Positions 1-11,331 of a stretch of DNA of 64,000 nt are shown piece by piece. A program made the position numbers and the translations under genes. The notes under the pieces are model-generated. The model saw nothing but the letters and a program-made list of their open reading frames with translations, was not told the origin of the DNA and did no database searches. The stretch spans positions 1,178,001 to 1,242,000 of the forward strand of contig OY755047.1 in NCBI GenBank assembly GCA_963576565.1, read 5' to 3'. The DNA is from Aspidapion aeneum. Lineage: Eukaryota; Arthropoda; Insecta; Coleoptera; Brentidae. The first letter of the stretch is position 1. Every line of letters begins with the position of its first letter.

Positions 1-225
1 CCAAGTTTGTCAAAGATCCTGGAGTTTAAGCAAATTTAGTTTTGCTTAGTTTTAACGTTTTCTCGATCTAATCTACGGATTTGGGATAATCAGATAAATT
101 TTGTTGTCTGAAATGTTTTAGGAAAATTCAGATTAGTGCTTAACCCAATTTGACGTAACAGACATCTTAGGAAAGTCTTGTATATTGAAAATATCCTAAA
201 GACATAACTAGGATATCTTCATCTG
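1..225. other. Unassigned AT-rich sequence
   Basis: I see no coding frame, structural RNA or recognisable repeat here. Confidence 0.5.
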
Positions 226-352
226 AAGGCACGGCAGTGTTCGGCCAAGTTCGTGCAACTGCTGTTTAATCTTTTCTTGAAACATTTCAGCCCATATTTG
301 ACCTATCTAAAAATCTACTTCGAGAATGAGCTATGAAACTCAAACTTTGCAC
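226..352 (+). repeat. Dispersed repeat R1, copy 1
   Basis: This stretch matches 28907-29036 closely. Both run from GGCACGGCAGTG through TTTTCTTGAAACATTTCAGCC to CTCAAACTTTGCAC. Here the heptamer array starts exactly where the match ends. In the second copy the sequence continues into a 142-bp tandem array. The element class is unknown. Confidence 0.8.
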
Positions 353-2183
353 ATTTTAATTTTTAATTTTTAATTTTTAATTTTTAATTTTTAATTTTTA
401 ATTTTTAATTTTTAATTTTTAATTTTTCATTTTTCATTTTTCATTTTTAATTTTTAATTTTTAATTTTTAATTTTTAATTTTTAATTTTTAATTTTTAAT
501 TTTTAATTTTTAATTTTTAATTTTTAATTTTTAATTTTTAATTTTTAATTTTTAATTTTTAATTTTTAATTTTTAATTTTTAATTTTTAATTTTTAATTT
601 TTAATTTTTAATTTTTAATTTTTAATTTTTAATTTTTAATTTTTAATTTTTAATTTTTAATTTTTAATTTTTAATTTTTAATTTTTAATTTTTAATTTTT
701 AATTTTTAATTTTTAATTTTTAATTTTTAATTTTTAATTTTTAATTTTTAATTTTTAATTTTTAATTTTTAATTTTTAATTTTTAATTTTTAATTTTTAA
801 TTTTTAATTTTTAATTTTTAATTTTTAATTTTTAATTTTTAATTTTTAATTTTTAATTTTTAATTTTTAATTTTTAATTTTTAATTTTTAATTTTTAATT
901 TTTAATTTTTAATTTTTAATTTTTAATTTTTAATTTTTAATTTTTAATTTTTAATTTTTAATTTTTAATTTTTAATTTTTAATTTTTAATTTTTAATTTT
1001 TAATTTTTAATTTTTAATTTTTAATTTTTAATTTTTAATTTTTAATTTTTAATTTTTAATTTTTAATTTTTAATTTTTAATTTTTAATTTTTAATTTTTA
1101 ATTTTTAATTTTTAATTTTTAATTTTTAATTTTTAATTTTTAATTTTTAATTTTTAATTTTTAATTTTTAATTTTTAATTTTTAATTTTTAATTTTTAAT
1201 TTTTAATTTTTAATTTTTAATTTTTAATTTTTAATTTTTAATTTTTAATTTTTAATTTTTAATTTTTAATTTTTAATTTTTAATTTTTAATTTTTAATTT
1301 TTAATTTTTAATTTTTAATTTTTAATTTTTAATTTTTAATTTTTAATTTTTAATTTTTAATTTTTAATTTTTAATTTTTAATTTTTAATTTTTAATTTTT
1401 AATTTTTAATTTTTAATTTTTAATTTTTAATTTTTAATTTTTAATTTTTAATTTTTAATTTTTAATTTTTAATTTTTAATTTTTAATTTTTAATTTTTAA
1501 TTTTTAATTTTTAATTTTTAATTTTTAATTTTTAATTTTTAATTTTTAATTTTTAATTTTTAATTTTTAATTTTTAATTTTTAATTTTTAATTTTTAATT
1601 TTTAATTTTTAATTTTTAATTTTTAATTTTTAATTTTTAATTTTTAATTTTTAATTTTTAATTTTTAATTTTTAATTTTTAATTTTTAATTTTTAATTTT
1701 TAATTTTTAATTTTTAATTTTTAATTTTTAATTTTTAATTTTTAATTTTTAATTTTTAATTTTTAATTTTTAATTTTTAATTTTTAATTTTTAATTTTTA
1801 ATTTTTAATTTTTAATTTTTAATTTTTAATTTTTAATTTTTAATTTTTAATTTTTAATTTTTAATTTTTAATTTTTAATTTTTAATTTTTAATTTTTAAT
1901 TTTTAATTTTTAATTTTTAATTTTTAATTTTTAATTTTTAATTTTTAATTTTTAATTTTTAATTTTTAATTTTTAATTTTTAATTTTTAATTTTTAATTT
2001 TTAATTTTTAATTTTTAATTTTTAATTTTTAATTTTTAATTTTTAATTTTTAATTTTTAATTTTTAATTTTTAATTTTTAATTTTTAATTTTTAATTTTT
2101 AATTTTTAATTTTTAATTTTTAATTTTTAATTTTTAATTTTTAATTTTTAATTTTTAATTTTTAATTTTTAATTTTTAATTTT
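353..2183. repeat. Heptamer satellite (TTTTTAA)n, about 260 units
   Basis: A nearly perfect 7-bp tandem array. Three TTTTTCA units form an island at 426-447, and the two monomers alternate in the last units (2181-2215) before the array switches to TTTTTCA. It carries no coding capacity. Confidence 0.98.
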
Positions 2184-2745
2184 TCATTTTTAATTTTTCA
2201 TTTTTAATTTTTCATTTTTCATTTTTCATTTTTCATTTTTCATTTTTCATTTTTCATTTTTCATTTTTCATTTTTCATTTTTCATTTTTCATTTTTCATT
2301 TTTCATTTTTCATTTTTCATTTTTCATTTTTCATTTTTCATTTTTCATTTTTCATTTTTCATTTTTCATTTTTCATTTTTCATTTTTCATTTTTCATTTT
2401 TCATTTTTCATTTTTCATTTTTCATTTTTCATTTTTCATTTTTCATTTTTCATTTTTCATTTTTCATTTTTCATTTTTCATTTTTCATTTTTCATTTTTC
2501 ATTTTTCATTTTTCATTTTTCATTTTTCATTTTTCATTTTTCATTTTTCATTTTTCATTTTTCATTTTTCATTTTTCATTTTTCATTTTTCATTTTTCAT
2601 TTTTCATTTTTCATTTTTCATTTTTCATTTTTCATTTTTCATTTTTCATTTTTCATTTTTCATTTTTCATTTTTCATTTTTCATTTTTCATTTTTCATTT
2701 TTCATTTTTCATTTTTCATTTTTCATTTTTCATTTTTCATTTTTT
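2184..2745. repeat. Heptamer satellite (TTTTTCA)n, about 80 units
   Basis: This continues the previous array in the same 7-bp phase, with one base changed (A to C) in almost every unit. It decays into a T-rich stretch at 2735-2760. The pattern suggests spread of a variant monomer by slippage or unequal exchange. Confidence 0.98.
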
Positions 2746-2762
2746 ATTTTTATTTTTCTCTT

Positions 2763-2889
2763 CTTTTGTTTCTCCGTTTGCCCGTTTCCCCGTTTGCCCG
2801 TTTCCCTGTTTCCCCGTTTGCCCGTTTCCCCGTTTGCTCGTTTGCCCGTTTGCCCGTTTCTCCGTTTGCCCGTTTGACCGTTTGACCCG
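2763..2889. repeat. Octamer tandem repeat CCGTTTGC/CCGTTTCC
   Basis: About 15 units of 8 bp, mainly CCGTTTGC and CCGTTTCC with single-base variants. A degenerate relative lies at 14055-14150. Confidence 0.93.
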
Positions 2890-3218
2890 GCACTATTACT
2901 GCCTGGCCTTATTGCAATAAGTCCTTGTTATTTTATTAATAGGGACTTATTGCAATAAAGCTAATTCTGCCGGGCACTATTCTGACAGTTTTTCATTGAA
3001 AACTGACAGTTGATCTTTCAAAATTGACATACCAAAGTCGAATTTATAAATCCAGTCGTTTATTTTCCATTAATAGTGGCGACACTATTAATTCCGGCTC
3101 ATATAATCCACAAAGGCCTAATTTTGAAAGAAGACAGGTCTTATTGTAATGCGTAACTGTCAGAATAGTGCCCGGCACAATTAGTGCCTGGCTTTATTGC
3201 AATAAGTCCCTAATAACG
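2885..3218. mobile_element. Nested inverted-repeat, MITE-like element
   Basis: A perfect 20-bp inverted repeat, GCCGGGCACTATTCTGACAG, lies at 2969-2988 and 3157-3176. Outside it, CCCGGCAC...TTATTGCAATAAGTCC occurs as a direct repeat at about 2885-2925 and 3171-3215. TTATTGCAATAAGTCC and its complement also form a hairpin at 2909-2957. There is no coding capacity. The arrangement suggests a non-autonomous DNA transposon or two nested ones; the superfamily is not assigned. Confidence 0.6.
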
Positions 3219-3615
3219 TAAATAAAATACTTAACTAAATCCCCTTTATTTCAATTTCGTGCTGTCTGAAGGGCAGGAATTTTTTTTGATAAAATGGGGC
3301 CAGTTTGTCTTCTCGAAAAAAGGAGGGCTAAATTGATAAATTGAGTGGATAATCGGCGAGGACAACCCATATTAATAGATTTTTTTATCACAAAAAAAAA
3401 GACGAAAAAGGAACGAAAAGAAGGTTTTTTATATTGACGATTTTTATTAGGCTCATTTAATATATTTAAAAAGAAAATTAAGAGAGAGATATTTTTTTCC
3501 AATTATCCCAGATAAATTAAGGATATACTCAATCAAGTCCAGTGGCGTATATATGCCCCCCACCCCGAAGCTAAGATTTTTTGTAGATAAAATACGGCCT
3601 CATGGAGTCGTGTGC
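3219..3615. other. Unassigned; degraded G/C-tract repeat at its end
   Basis: No gene is visible. Positions 3541-3615 resemble, in reverse orientation, the G-tract repeats at 11132, 40425 and 44289 (shared GTGGCGTATATA and a TTTTATC-rich core). Confidence 0.5.
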
Positions 3616-3623
3616 CCCCAAAA

Positions 3624-3748
3624 CAGCGGCGTAGCGTGCCTTAAAGGGGGGGGGGGGTAGAAGGCTGAAACAGGCGCCGATAATTTTCGTTTTTGGCGCT
3701 GAACCCCCCGCCCCCCCCCCCCCCCCCCCCCCCCACGCTACGCCGCTG
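3624..3748. mobile_element. hAT-like MITE with 8-bp target duplication
   Basis: The termini are a perfect 15-bp inverted repeat, CAGCGGCGTAGCGTG. The flanks CCCCAAAA at 3616-3623 and 3749-3756 are identical 8-bp duplications, the hAT hallmark. The 125-bp interior holds a G tract at the left and a long C tract at the right, with no coding capacity. Confidence 0.9.
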
Positions 3749-3756
3749 CCCCAAAA

Positions 3757-4108
3757 CTTTTTTTTGGAAAAACTGCTTTTTGAATGAATTATTTTTAAAA
3801 AATTCTAAAAATTTTTCTTTTAGTTTTTTTAATAAATCAGTTTTTGAAAAAACTACTTTTTAAAAAGTATTATTAATTTTTTTTTTTAAGTTTGTTTTAG
3901 TTTTTTTAATAATTAGTTTTTCGAAAAACTACTTATTGAAAAATAATTTTTTTTTCGAAAAACACACTAGTTGGTTCTCTCTTTCTCCCAACAAAAGGAC
4001 AGGGAAAAAAATACGTTAACTTGGATTAAAATAAAAATTAAACAAAAATTCTCAGGCGAATCGGCCGCTGGGAACTTTGTGTGCTTCTTAATAGGGCAAA
4101 GCTCAATA
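3757..4108. other. AT-rich stretch with short degenerate direct repeats
   Basis: About three degenerate copies of a 65-70 bp unit with the core AGTTTTT(C/G)(A)AAAAAACTAC lie at 3760-3960. I see no gene. Confidence 0.45.
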
Positions 4109-4475
4109 TGCGAAATGGATGCAATAAGAAAACCAATAAAAATATCTAGAACAGATCATATAAGAAATGAGATAATAAAAGAAAGAATGGGAATCGAGGG
4201 AAGCATAACGGATGACATAACTAAACGACAACTGATATGGTACGGCCTTGTACAACGGATGAACGACGAAAGATTACCAAAGCAGGTCCTAGAATGGCTA
4301 CCAATAGGGCGCAGAAAAAGAGGGCATCCTAAACTGGAATGGCAACAGTCAATTCAAAAATCAATGAGTCAAAAAAACCTGACAAAAGGTGATTGTCAGA
4401 ATCGAAGGAGGTGGAGAATAGCGTCAGACAACGTAGAAAAAGTTCTAAACCGACATAGTAGTAGTAGTAGCTCAA
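4109..4475 (+). mobile_element. LINE-A fragment 1 (3' end of a non-LTR retrotransposon)
   Basis: The translation contains the family signature RTDHIRNEIIKERMG, QLIWYGLVQRMNDERLPKQV and a basic RRKRG(H/R)PKLEWQQS stretch. This is the region downstream of the reverse transcriptase in an insect non-LTR element, and the same protein recurs in all LINE-A copies in this window. The copy is 5' truncated and ends in a (TAG)n tail at 4458-4470, as other copies do. An open frame extends upstream to 3971, but that part is unrelated to the family and is probably fortuitous. Confidence 0.88.
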
Positions 4476-4921
4476 TATAGCTGTAGTAATTATTGTATTT
4501 TTGGTTTTATGATGTTAATGTTCATATAATAGCGTAAAGGGGTCACATTATGCCTATGGTAATAGTAAAAGCACCAGCGTGCCAGCTTGCAGCGCCACTA
4601 TGACGTTATTCTCCATTCTTGTTGAGGCTTTATTGTGTGAAACTCTAATTATATTTACGTAACTATACCATAGGCGTGCCAATATGACAGGAGGCGGCCA
4701 AGAAACTCAAGCAAAATATGCTAATTAAGCATTACTTCCCTTAAGAAATCAGACATAATAAAAATAAATATTTAATAGTTTACTATTAAAACTTGACGTA
4801 ATTAGCGACAGTCCTGTAGGAGTGGTAATACTGTATCAGAAGCCATATATTTTGTGCGTACCTATGTCCTAGAAAAGCGATATTTTATGTTATAAACCTA
4901 TTTGTATATAATAAAAGGGTG
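4476..4921. other. Unassigned; contains a small inverted repeat
   Basis: ATGCCTATGGTAATAGT near 4549 is mirrored by a TATACCATAGGCGTGCC segment near 4665, giving a possible 140-bp MITE-like palindrome. Nothing else is recognised. Confidence 0.4.
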
Positions 4922-4923
4922 TA

Positions 4924-6441
4924 CAGCGTGTCCCATTTTCGATGGGATTAAATGGGAAACTCGGTTATTATTAATGATATCGATTTTTCTGATTGCACCT
5001 TACCCGTGCTCTTTGTTGGAGCCCTTAAAAATTTTGTAATCAGATTTTTGCTATACCCCGTGGTTTCGCTAATACAGGGAGTTTTTGAAAAAAATGCAAT
5101 TTAATTAATTGCTTGTATCTCGCTTATTTTGCAAGATATTTTTATTCTGTAAAAACCTTTCTATGGCAACTTTTTTAGAGCAAAATAATGACGTTGTCAA
5201 TTTTTAAAAATATTGTTTAGTTTTTGAGATATGGTATTTATCATAAAAAAATTAAATACGGACCTGGATTTTTTTAAATACTACTTTGATTAGTTCCATG
5301 CTATTATTACCTTCAAATGATAAAACTTTAATATTTTTTTGATTTAAGGTTAAAAAAAGCTATTTAATATTTGAAAAAAAAAATATAGTCCGAACCTGGA
5401 AATTTCCAACGTAATTATAAATTAAAAATTGCAAGACACACTAGTTAAACGATTTTTAGTTTATCTGTTTGAAATGATAATTAAAAGATTTATAAATAAA
5501 GTAAAAAACGTTAAAAAGTTACAAAAATAATATCATACTAATTATTTGATAACCGAACAGCAGGTCGAGAAATTTACAAGTGTGGAATTGACATTGTCAT
5601 TTTACTTGTCATTTTTGTAAATGGCTTACAATTATTTTAAACTGGCTAGAAATCGACCCATATCCAGATTTTGAAAAATGTGATATGTTTGACTGCTTCA
5701 TTCAAGCAACAAATCCCAATATTTAAATGGCAGAAATATTTTTATGCAAAATGCGTTAAGAAAAATTACTCAAAAATGGCCAATAATGTCTTACACATAA
5801 TGATAATCAGAAAGATTAGTTATTTTTTATAATTTGTTTTTTTTTTGTATTTTTCGTAGACTTTGTTTCAAATAAATCTGTAAATTAACGTAAAACCATT
5901 TTAATATCAAAACAGTTAATTAAAAATTGTTTAACTAGCAATTTTTAGTTTACCATGTTGGAAATATCCAGGTTCGGACTAATTTTTTTTTAAATATTAA
6001 ATATTTTTGTTTTACCTTAAAACAAATTTTTTTTAAATTTTTATTATTTTATGATAATAGTAGCATGAAACCAATCAAAAAAGTAATAAAAAAAATCCAG
6101 GTCCGTATTTAATTTTTTTATGATAAATACCATATCTCAAAAACTAAACAATATTTTAAAAAATTGACACCGTCATTATTTTCTTCTAAAAAAGTTGCCA
6201 TAAAAATGTTTTTACAGAATAAAAGTATCTCGCAAAATAAGCGAGATACAAGGGATTATTAAAAATACAATTTTTTTCAAAAACTCCCTGTATTAGCGAA
6301 ACTACGGGGTATAGCAAAAATCTGATTACGCCATTTTTAAGGGCTTCAAAAAAAGTGCACGGTAAGGTGCAATCAGAAAATCAATATCTTTAATAATAAC
6401 CGAGTTTTCCCATTTAATCCCATCGAAAATGGGACACGCTG
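4924..6441. mobile_element. Foldback element, CAGCGTGTCCC ends, TA flanks
   Basis: The two halves are near-complete reverse complements. CAGCGTGTCCCATTTTCGAT at 4924 returns inverted at the right end, and the arms extend about 490 bp inward (4924-5420 against 5950-6441). TA lies at both junctions (4922-4923, 6442-6443), as expected of Tc1/mariner-type integration. There is no transposase, so this is a non-autonomous foldback element that could form a very long hairpin. Confidence 0.85.
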
Positions 6442-6443
6442 TA

Positions 6444-7680
6444 CAGGAAAAGTCAACCATTGTAAGCAGTTGTCTTTGTCGTACGCGTAGGAATACGAAT
6501 AAGAGTTCATTGACCTGTCGGTCTTGATTTGACCCGAGAGCAACGTCGCTTTTGCGACAACCGCCGGCTCCTTGCGCTCTACGCGACATATATATTTGCT
6601 TGTCTCGTTATGTAAAACATTGTGGGGGGTCAATTCGTGTAAGCCCAATGCAAGAATTCAGTTCGCCTTGCAATAAGCAGTCTGTTCGATTACGTACATA
6701 CGCGTTTCACAATGGCGTGCCAGCAAGAGGCTTCGGTTTTGGTGAAGGATATTGCAACGGCCGTTAAAACTATACAGTTGTGTGATTGTATAGTGTGTTT
6801 TTGGATTAACAAAAAGCTTTCTTCCAAAGTTTTAATGAAAAGATAAATATGTATCAAAAATAACGATAGGCTAAAGCAAGAAATTAAAGTTTACCGAAAA
6901 CTAAAAAGGATAGAAAAATACTAAAAAGCAAGTTTAAAAATGTCAACCATCCATGGCAGGAGTTTAAACAAAATTATGGATCCATGTCGGATCGAATCTG
7001 ATACCTTCCTAGTCCATTAGCACTCTCCAAGGGAATTCCATGCTATATCAGCCTTTGAAAACAGTTTTTTGTAAATATTTCAGAAACAAAAGCTTTTAGG
7101 ATATTTTGAGAAACATGTGTTTTACTATATTTCGAAAACCGCATATTGATGCGATGCTCCGGTAAAAAGTTAGCAGCACCCACGACAATTAAAACTCGCA
7201 AATATTAAAAAAAAAAACGATTTATCAATTTATTTCGACAAATTATGTACAAAAAAAACACGCACTTAAACTTACTAATAACTTGCTAATAATTCACTAC
7301 TTTAATCCGTCTATTAACTCCGCGTTAACATCAGCGATCACTTACCGTTGGTTATCTTTGGACTGACTGCATACGCGGTGTCCAGCCCTATATATAGGGT
7401 CTGCCTACTATTCGAGAACCCTTCCATCCTTCTTCGATTCACGAGCATTCTCGTCTCTTCCAGAAGGTACGCGGCCGTGTATGAAGTTGTCATAGATAAC
7501 GCAACTAAAACCTAGACTAAGAATACAACCATAAGGTAAATCAACCTAATACTACACTAAACCTAAATAAATTCTAATTATAAAATTTAAATAACTTAAA
7601 TTTGTAACAGTATTAATGGATTTAGACCAAAATTATCAGTTACTTTTCATGAAAATTGATCCAGCAGTTCTATCATGGGC
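6444..7680. other. Unassigned intergenic sequence
   Basis: No convincing frame or repeat is present. A TATATATAGGG box near 7391 is followed by a C/T-rich segment with TTCNNGAA motifs (7410-7470), which could be an old promoter or solo-LTR remnant, but no terminal repeats were found. Confidence 0.4.
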
Positions 7681-7689
7681 CGGAAAGAC

Positions 7690-8570
7690 ATACAGACACA
7701 CACGGACAGCGGAAATATTTTTCCACACTTAAAGTGTGGAAATAGTTATTTACCGAACAAGGGCGAAAAGTGGTACTTATCCGCACGCGACGGCAGTTGC
7801 ACGAAAGACGCGGAGCGGAGTTCGAACAAGCCGTCAAGGGTGGAAAAGATAATTTCCGCAAGAGTTAGGTATAATGTTTTTCCTACAAGTGTTTTTGTCC
7901 ATCTTCTTTATCAAAAAAACATGTTTTAATTCGCAAAGATTTTATAATAATGCTAGAAAATGATACATACGATAGAATAGTTACATAAATCATTTAATTA
8001 GTCCTAAACATCTTCATTTTTAACAAAACACGGAAAAATAATGAAACAGGATTTTTTTATCACGATATATTAATAAGAAACTTATGTAAAGAACATTTAA
8101 TTAACAATAACGAAAAAGTTAACGATGGTAAATATTGAAGTTGAAAGTGCACTTTGTGTTTGTTACATGCTGCCATATATCAGATGCCGCAACATCTTGA
8201 AAAACGTCGTTTCTTATTTGAATTTGATTGGTTGGTGTTTGGCCAACTACAGAAATGCTTTGATCAGTTTGCTGCTGAGAATTACTAGTGTAGTAAATGG
8301 ATAAAGGTATATTGGTTTGTACAGGGTGTAACACATTACAGGATTCTTCCTTCGGTGTTTCTGGTAGCATCGGTACAGCATTTCATGAAAATGAAACTTT
8401 GTGAACAGGAGTATTCTTGCATTTTGGACTTGCGGAAAAGTAAAAATGGTGAGGAAAAGTAAAATCGTGAGGAAAAGTACATCTTTCCACACGAAAAATC
8501 GTGCGAAAAAATTACTTTTCCGCACGCTCGTATGAAAATTATATTTTCCACACTTTTGGTGCGGGTGTTT
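7690..8570. other. Cluster of palindromic TTTCC(G/A)CAC motifs
   Basis: A near-palindrome TTTCCACACTT-A-AAGTGTGGAAA lies at about 7717-7739. GTGCGGAAAAGT, GTGAGGAAAAGT and TTTTCCGCACG variants cluster at 8430-8570. The same motif cluster recurs at 18305-18410 and 18895-18955. Between the clusters, a minus-strand frame of 83 codons (8119-8370) ends in a CTFNFNIYHR-like stretch of unknown origin. This is probably the remains of an unclassified mobile element. Confidence 0.5.
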
Positions 8571-8610
8571 TGTTTCTTAAAAAATCAATTCGTGACTAAC
8601 ACATGCGTAT

Positions 8611-9493
8611 CAGGGGCGGCTAATGCATAAAGGCTGCAGAGCTGCAGAACCCCCAAAATTTTCACATTATTTGACTATTATATAATTATTTTATTTCTAA
8701 AATTATTGGAATAGCAGTATATTTTCGGTCCGGTGTTGGTATAGTAGGCCTTCAAATCGCGTCTGTTGAGTATACGCCGCGCGCCGTCGCCGAAGGTCGC
8801 ATTTCACAGTCGGTCAAATGAAGTTATTGGCAATACAACGTAGCTGGGCGGCTAACGAGATCTGTGCTCGGCTAGGAACCCCTTCCTTCGCCCCGCACCG
8901 CACTTGCTCATGGGTTTAGATAGCGAAATCTAGGCAAAAATAGAGCTGCAAAACTTGCAGTTCCAGTACAATTCGGGGCGGGCGGGCTCAGCGTTGCGTG
9001 TTTGCGGGCGCAATTATTTATTTAGAAGACGCCAAACGCATGAGCGGGAGGTTATGGTCGTGTTTGTTGTTTGTTTTTGTATAATTGTATCACGATGAAT
9101 GTGGTGGATAATTTAAATAATGTAAAAAAAATCTCTCTCTTTCCTTATGAAAAAAAACTAGAACTGAAAGAAGAAGGACGGCCATTGCCCGATATTTTAA
9201 TAGAAGAGTGTGGTTCAAGCCGGGGAAAATCGTATAAAAGGATTTTTACAAGAGAAATTTATACCAGAAACGACTGGATATGCGGATGCAATAAAAATAA
9301 TTATCTTTTTTGTTTTCCGTGCCTTTTGTTTGGTGGAGATAAATCTTGGACCGTCCTTGGTGTAACCGATTTAGTACATCTTAGCGAAAAAATCAAACGC
9401 CATGAAACATGTGATCTGGAGACTGTAAAAAAATAGCATTTTTTATACCCTATCGGCAGAACTCACAAACTTTACTGTCACGAGACGCCACTG
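8611..9493 (+). mobile_element. Internally deleted hAT element with 8-bp target duplication
   Basis: The termini are CAGGGGCGGC at the left and the inverted equivalent CAGTGGCGTC at the right. The flanks ATGCGTAT at 8603-8610 and 9494-9501 are an exact 8-bp duplication, diagnostic of hAT transposition. The element carries only the N-terminal zinc-finger part of a transposase (9071-9436); the catalytic domain is missing, so it depends on transposase made elsewhere. The interior around 8720-9060 is noticeably more GC-rich than the surroundings. Confidence 0.92.
9071..9436 (+). CDS. Truncated hAT transposase, TTF-type zinc-finger region
   Basis: The frame encodes 121 residues from the first ATG; the in-frame ATG at 9095 is a likelier start because the first eight residues look unrelated. 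The middle and C-terminal part has the pattern of the TTF-type zinc finger found at the N terminus of ZMYM1-like hAT transposases: an RxxF segment, then W-x-C-x-C, an FCFPCLLFGG block at about residues 90-99, a following W, and a C-terminal His/Cys pair. This module binds DNA at the element ends. A stop codon follows at once, so the catalytic RNase H-like and dimerisation domains are absent. The frame sits wholly inside the deleted hAT element. Any product could only act as a DNA-binding fragment; whether it is expressed is unknown. Confidence 0.8.
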   Translation: MFLYNCITMNVVDNLNNVKKISLFPYEKKLELKEEGRPLPDILIEECGSSRGKSYKRIFTREIYTRNDWICGCNKNNYLFCFPCLLFGGDKSWTVLGVTDLVHLSEKIKRHETCDLETVKK

Positions 9494-9501
9494 ATGCGTA
9501 T

Positions 9502-11131
9502 ACTTATAATTTTAAAAATAAAACAAATTCATGTAACAAAAATTTTAAAACCGACTTTAATTAATCAATTATTTAAATTATTATCGAAACTACACCTTTT
9601 TAGAAAGTTATCAAATCAGTTTTTTGCACAAAAAAAAACAAAAACTAGACAGAATTAATATTAATCGATGCTAAAAACAACTTATCGGCGACGCATTATG
9701 TTAAAAACTTACTGTTTTTAAAATTTGTTTGTTTGAAAAAGTTTAAAAAAAAAAATTAAACACGCGTGTACCAAACTCATTAATGAGCTTTGTTAGGGAT
9801 ACCATTTGTTCTCCTTTTGAAGCTCTCTGTTAAGATTTCAAACAATTAAATGCTGAGAGAGTTGGAACAAAACGTGATTTCAATGTAACAGGTATTCTTG
9901 CCATTTATAAGATTTTAAATATTTTAATTTAATATTGTTTTCGATATTAACAAGCATTAATTACATGCAAGACTAGATTAAGAACAAGTAAAATTTATAG
10001 CAACGCACGACTTGTTTTTAGGCATGCTTTTCAGGATCGCTGTATAGGTAACGTGGTAATTATCCCCCCGAGAAAAAAAAATACATTACAAATAATTTTT
10101 TCATCTTTATTACCCCCTCCTGGATTTTGACGCAGATCCGCGCTTGAACTTCAGTCAAAGAACTCACCTGCTACAGAGTGATATTGGTGTTCATAAAAGA
10201 GACGGAAGATCTTTGACCGAAGCTGTAAGAGTGCTTGACGTATAAAAGCTAAAAAACAAACTGAACAGGCAGATGGACAATTGTAGGCAAAAAATAAAAA
10301 CCTTTAGAAAACTTTTTAACAATGAAAAACTAACTGTTTTCGTCTAGAAATATAATTTGAAAAAAAATTGGATAAGTCGCCAAAAATCAGGGACATCTGT
10401 ATTTTTACCTATGCATCTCTTAACAGGGACGTACACATTGTTTTTTATATTTTGTTTTTTACTTAATCTAACCACGCCTTTTTATCGTTCAATCCTACGT
10501 TCGGGCCTTGAATTCAATTTCTTCGTTTCCATGTAGAACTGAATATGATTTCAATACGATTCACTATCAAATCCAGTAGTTAGGAAAACGCGAAAAAACA
10601 GATGATTCCAACTAACCAGTTTAACATTATTAATTGAGATCGAGTTGATGTCAACAACTCACCGAATTGCGTTGAAAACGTGTTTAAATCAGTTAATGAA
10701 AACCGAAAAGTAAATCGTCGATTTTAATCCTACATGAAAATCTAGTCAATATAACCACGCCTTCTACACGTTCAGTCATCCGTTCGAGTCTTGAACTCAA
10801 TTATAACCACGCCTGTGTAGGGTTCAGTACTCCGTTCGGGTTTTCGAAGCAGGTTTTTTTTTTGGGGGGGAGTATACTTATTTAATTCTGTGTGTACGGC
10901 ACTGTTTTTACCTACATACACTTTAATCTGTGCAAATTATTATTTATAGAAAATCTAATAAAGTTTGGCAACGACATCATTTTGGTAAGGTTTTCATAAA
11001 TCACGAGTTGTTATTTTCTTTATAATTTGAAAATTGTCACTTTTGTGTCTGAATCTATTTAAACAACTGTGTATGCATTCTTGAAATTGGTGAGAATGAT
11101 CTCTCTGTCAATACCAATACAGAGACGGCAG
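9502..11131. other. Unassigned, with three (T)CCACGCC...CCGTTCG modules
   Basis: No gene is seen. Three reverse-oriented copies of the module CCACGCC-N-GTTCA(G/A)T-N-CGTTCG lie at about 10474-10520, 10750-10785 and 10805-10845. The module recurs in the tandem arrays at 24976, 33241 and 62331. A short G-tract lies at 10863-10871. Confidence 0.5.
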
Positions 11132-11331
11132 TGGCGCACCCAGGAATAGGTCGGGGGGGGGGCAAGGCCTCTGGGGGGCCCGAGACCTCTTGATGCCGTA
11201 TTTTATACTATTTTTTGTGTTCTTCTTTCAAGGCTATCAAATCGGTCATGGATCCATTTATTTTAAAGTCATTTCTGCATTTAATGAAATAAAAAAACTC
11301 GAAAAAAATTATCAAAATGTAAAACTTGATA
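11132..11331. mobile_element. hAT-like G-tract repeat, one end only
   Basis: It starts with CAGTGGCGCACCCAGG and contains long G tracts and a GCCGTATTTTATACTATTTT core shared with the elements at 40425 and 44289. No right terminus is found before the LINE-A copy begins, so it is truncated. Confidence 0.55.

Noticed and set aside
353..2745. Telomere
   Set aside because: The 7-bp units TTTTTAA and TTTTTCA do not match the insect telomere repeats TTAGG or TCAGG, and unique sequence lies on both sides.
7385..7480. TATATATAGGG plus TTCNNGAA motifs as a heat-shock promoter
   Set aside because: No gene follows, and short motifs of this kind are expected by chance in a 64-kb AT-rich window.
8119..8370. 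Minus-strand frame considered as the C terminus of a Crypton-type tyrosine recombinase protein
   Set aside because: Only a vague resemblance in the last residues, with no catalytic motif. Kept as a note under the palindromic cluster.
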